This document shows, piece by piece, positions 5,899-6,794 of a stretch of DNA of 6,794 nt. The DNA is from a bacterium (GTDB lineage: Bacteria > Patescibacteriota > Microgenomatia > UBA1400 > RBG-16-45-19). A program made the position numbers and the translations under genes. Position 1 is the first letter of the stretch. Each line of letters opens with the position of its first letter. Location of the stretch: NCBI GenBank assembly GCA_003247275.1, contig QKAA01000082.1, forward strand, positions 1 to 6,794, in the 5' to 3' direction. The notes under the pieces are model-generated. The model was given only the letters and a program-made list of their open reading frames with translations. It searched no databases and was not told where the DNA came from.

Positions 5899-6794
5899 AT
5901 GAAAGTTGCTCTGGTTTACGATCGAGTTACAAAATTTGGAGGGGCCGAACGAGTCTTGCTGGCCCTCCATCAAATCTGGCCAGATGCTCCGTTGTATACC
6001 GCCATCTACGATCAAAAAAAAGCTCCCTGGGCCAAAGCTTTTACCGTTATTCCCAGTTTTTTAAACAAATGCTCTCTTATCCGCCGACACCACGAGTGGT
6101 TTGCCAATCTCATGCCCTTCGCTTTTGAATCATTCAATTTCGACAAATTCGATCTCATTATTTCCGTCACTTCCGCCGAAGCCAAAGGCATTATTACCAA
6201 ACCGCATCAACTCCATATTAATTATTTGCTTACTCCCACCCGATATCTCTGGAGTCATCGCCATCATTACCAACAGCAGGGGATAATCAAATATATTCGT
6301 CAACCCTTTATGAATGCACTCGCCAAGTGGGACCTTATTGCTGCTACGAGACCTGATAAAATCATTGCCATTTCTAAAATCGTCGCCAATCGTTGTAAAG
6401 AGTTTTATCATCGCCAAGTCGACGAAATTATCTATCCACCAGTTAATACTGCCACATTCAACATTGCTGAAAAACCAACTGACAACGGGTATTTTCTGAT
6501 TGTCTCCCGACTTGTTTCCTACAAACGAGTCGATTTAGCTATCAAAGCCTGTAATCAAACCGGAGACACGTTAATTGTGGTTGGCAGTGGCTCAGAATTA
6601 AGCCACCTCAAGCACCAAGCCAACTCAAATGTTGTGTTTAAAACTAATCTTTCCGACCCAGAATTAGCCAAATTGTATCAAGGAGCCAAAGCGCTCCTCT
6701 TCCCACAGGAAGAAGATTTTGGTATTGTAGCGGTCGAGGCTCAAGCCGCTGGCATTCCAGTCATTGCCTATCAAGGTGGGGCTGCACCAGAAAT
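5899..6794 (+). CDS. GT4-family glycosyltransferase, 3' end cut by the window
   Basis: The frame opens at the ATG at 5899 and is open to the window end, giving 298 residues plus two bases; perhaps 60-90 residues are missing. The protein starts MKVALVYDRV with the loop FGGAERVLLAL (13-23). TPTRYLW (112-118) and IIYPPVNTATF (177-187) mark the interdomain region, IVSRLVSYKRVDLAI (201-215; R204 and K209 are likely donor phosphate contacts) opens the donor domain, and EEDFGIVAVEA (271-281) gives the E-x7-E pair E272/E280. The TPTRYLW, YPPVNT and SYKRVDLAI forms are typical of WbaZ-like mannosyltransferases of O-antigen clusters; the specificity is a guess. A purine run aggggaa (5881-5887) precedes the ATG by about 12 bases, rather far for a Shine-Dalgarno site. 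It is 8 bases downstream of the previous stop, the fourth gene of the operon. Confidence 0.9.
   Translation, partial: MKVALVYDRVTKFGGAERVLLALHQIWPDAPLYTAIYDQKKAPWAKAFTVIPSFLNKCSLIRRHHEWFANLMPFAFESFNFDKFDLIISVTSAEAKGIITKPHQLHINYLLTPTRYLWSHRHHYQQQGIIKYIRQPFMNALAKWDLIAATRPDKIIAISKIVANRCKEFYHRQVDEIIYPPVNTATFNIAEKPTDNGYFLIVSRLVSYKRVDLAIKACNQTGDTLIVVGSGSELSHLKHQANSNVVFKTNLSDPELAKLYQGAKALLFPQEEDFGIVAVEAQAAGIPVIAYQGGAAPE

Noticed and set aside
6012..6499. Four overlapping open frames on both strands (6012-6200 -, 6101-6286 +, 6130-6417 -, 6314-6499 +).
   Set aside because: All fall inside the third GT4 gene, which reads without interruption from 5899 to the window end with TPTRYLW, YPPVNT and E-x7-E motifs.
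1..6794. Alternative genetic code with UGA as an amino acid, suggested by the CPR-like protein content and the absence of TGA stops.
   Set aside because: All genes read through without in-frame TGA and end at TAA or TAG at family-typical lengths; six stops are too few to infer recoding.

Overview
The window is a stretch of a bacterial cell-surface polysaccharide locus, interrupted by one gene for a metal-handling GTPase on the opposite strand. It holds seven protein-coding regions: five complete genes and two cut by the window edges. I see no RNA genes, CRISPR array, insertion sequence or attachment site.

Layout on the + strand: the last 66 codons of a membrane protein (probably an O-antigen ligase/polymerase-type protein), then, 2 bases later, a complete GT39-type integral-membrane glycosyltransferase (205-1641). 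Facing it, with only 6 bases between the stop codons, is a CobW/COG0523-family GTPase on the - strand (1648-2547). A 123-base divergent intergenic region (2548-2670) follows. Then come four tightly packed + strand glycosyltransferases: a GT4-like enzyme (2671-3873), a GT2 enzyme (3880-4779), a second GT4 enzyme (4781-5890) and a third GT4 enzyme (5899 to the window end, incomplete). Gaps of 6, 1 and 8 bases between these four suggest one operon.

How they may work together (inference from families): the cytoplasmic GT2 and GT4 enzymes would add sugars from nucleotide donors to a lipid-linked glycan on the inner membrane face. The GT39 enzyme would use a polyprenyl-phosphate sugar on the outer face, and the ligase-like protein would polymerise or attach the product. 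No initiating sugar-phosphate transferase, flippase or nucleotide-sugar synthesis gene is visible, so the pathway must extend beyond the window. The CobW-type gene has no obvious link to glycan synthesis and is probably a separate metal-homeostasis unit.

Organism: DNA is AT-rich (roughly 40% GC by eye), the standard code fits, every visible stop is TAA or TAG, Shine-Dalgarno sites are mostly weak or absent, and the mix of O-antigen-ligase-like, GT39 and serial GT4/GT2 genes recalls Candidate Phyla Radiation (Patescibacteria) genomes. This is an impression from protein style, not a demonstrated placement.

The most interesting non-coding structure is in the divergent intergenic region: an 8-bp perfect inverted repeat whose two arms each form an outward-facing -10-like hexamer, with three AGCT cores spaced exactly 11 bp apart. 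It looks like a shared operator/promoter for the CobW gene and the glycosyltransferase operon. I found no convincing evidence for a wholly new biological system; the coding content belongs to recognisable families.
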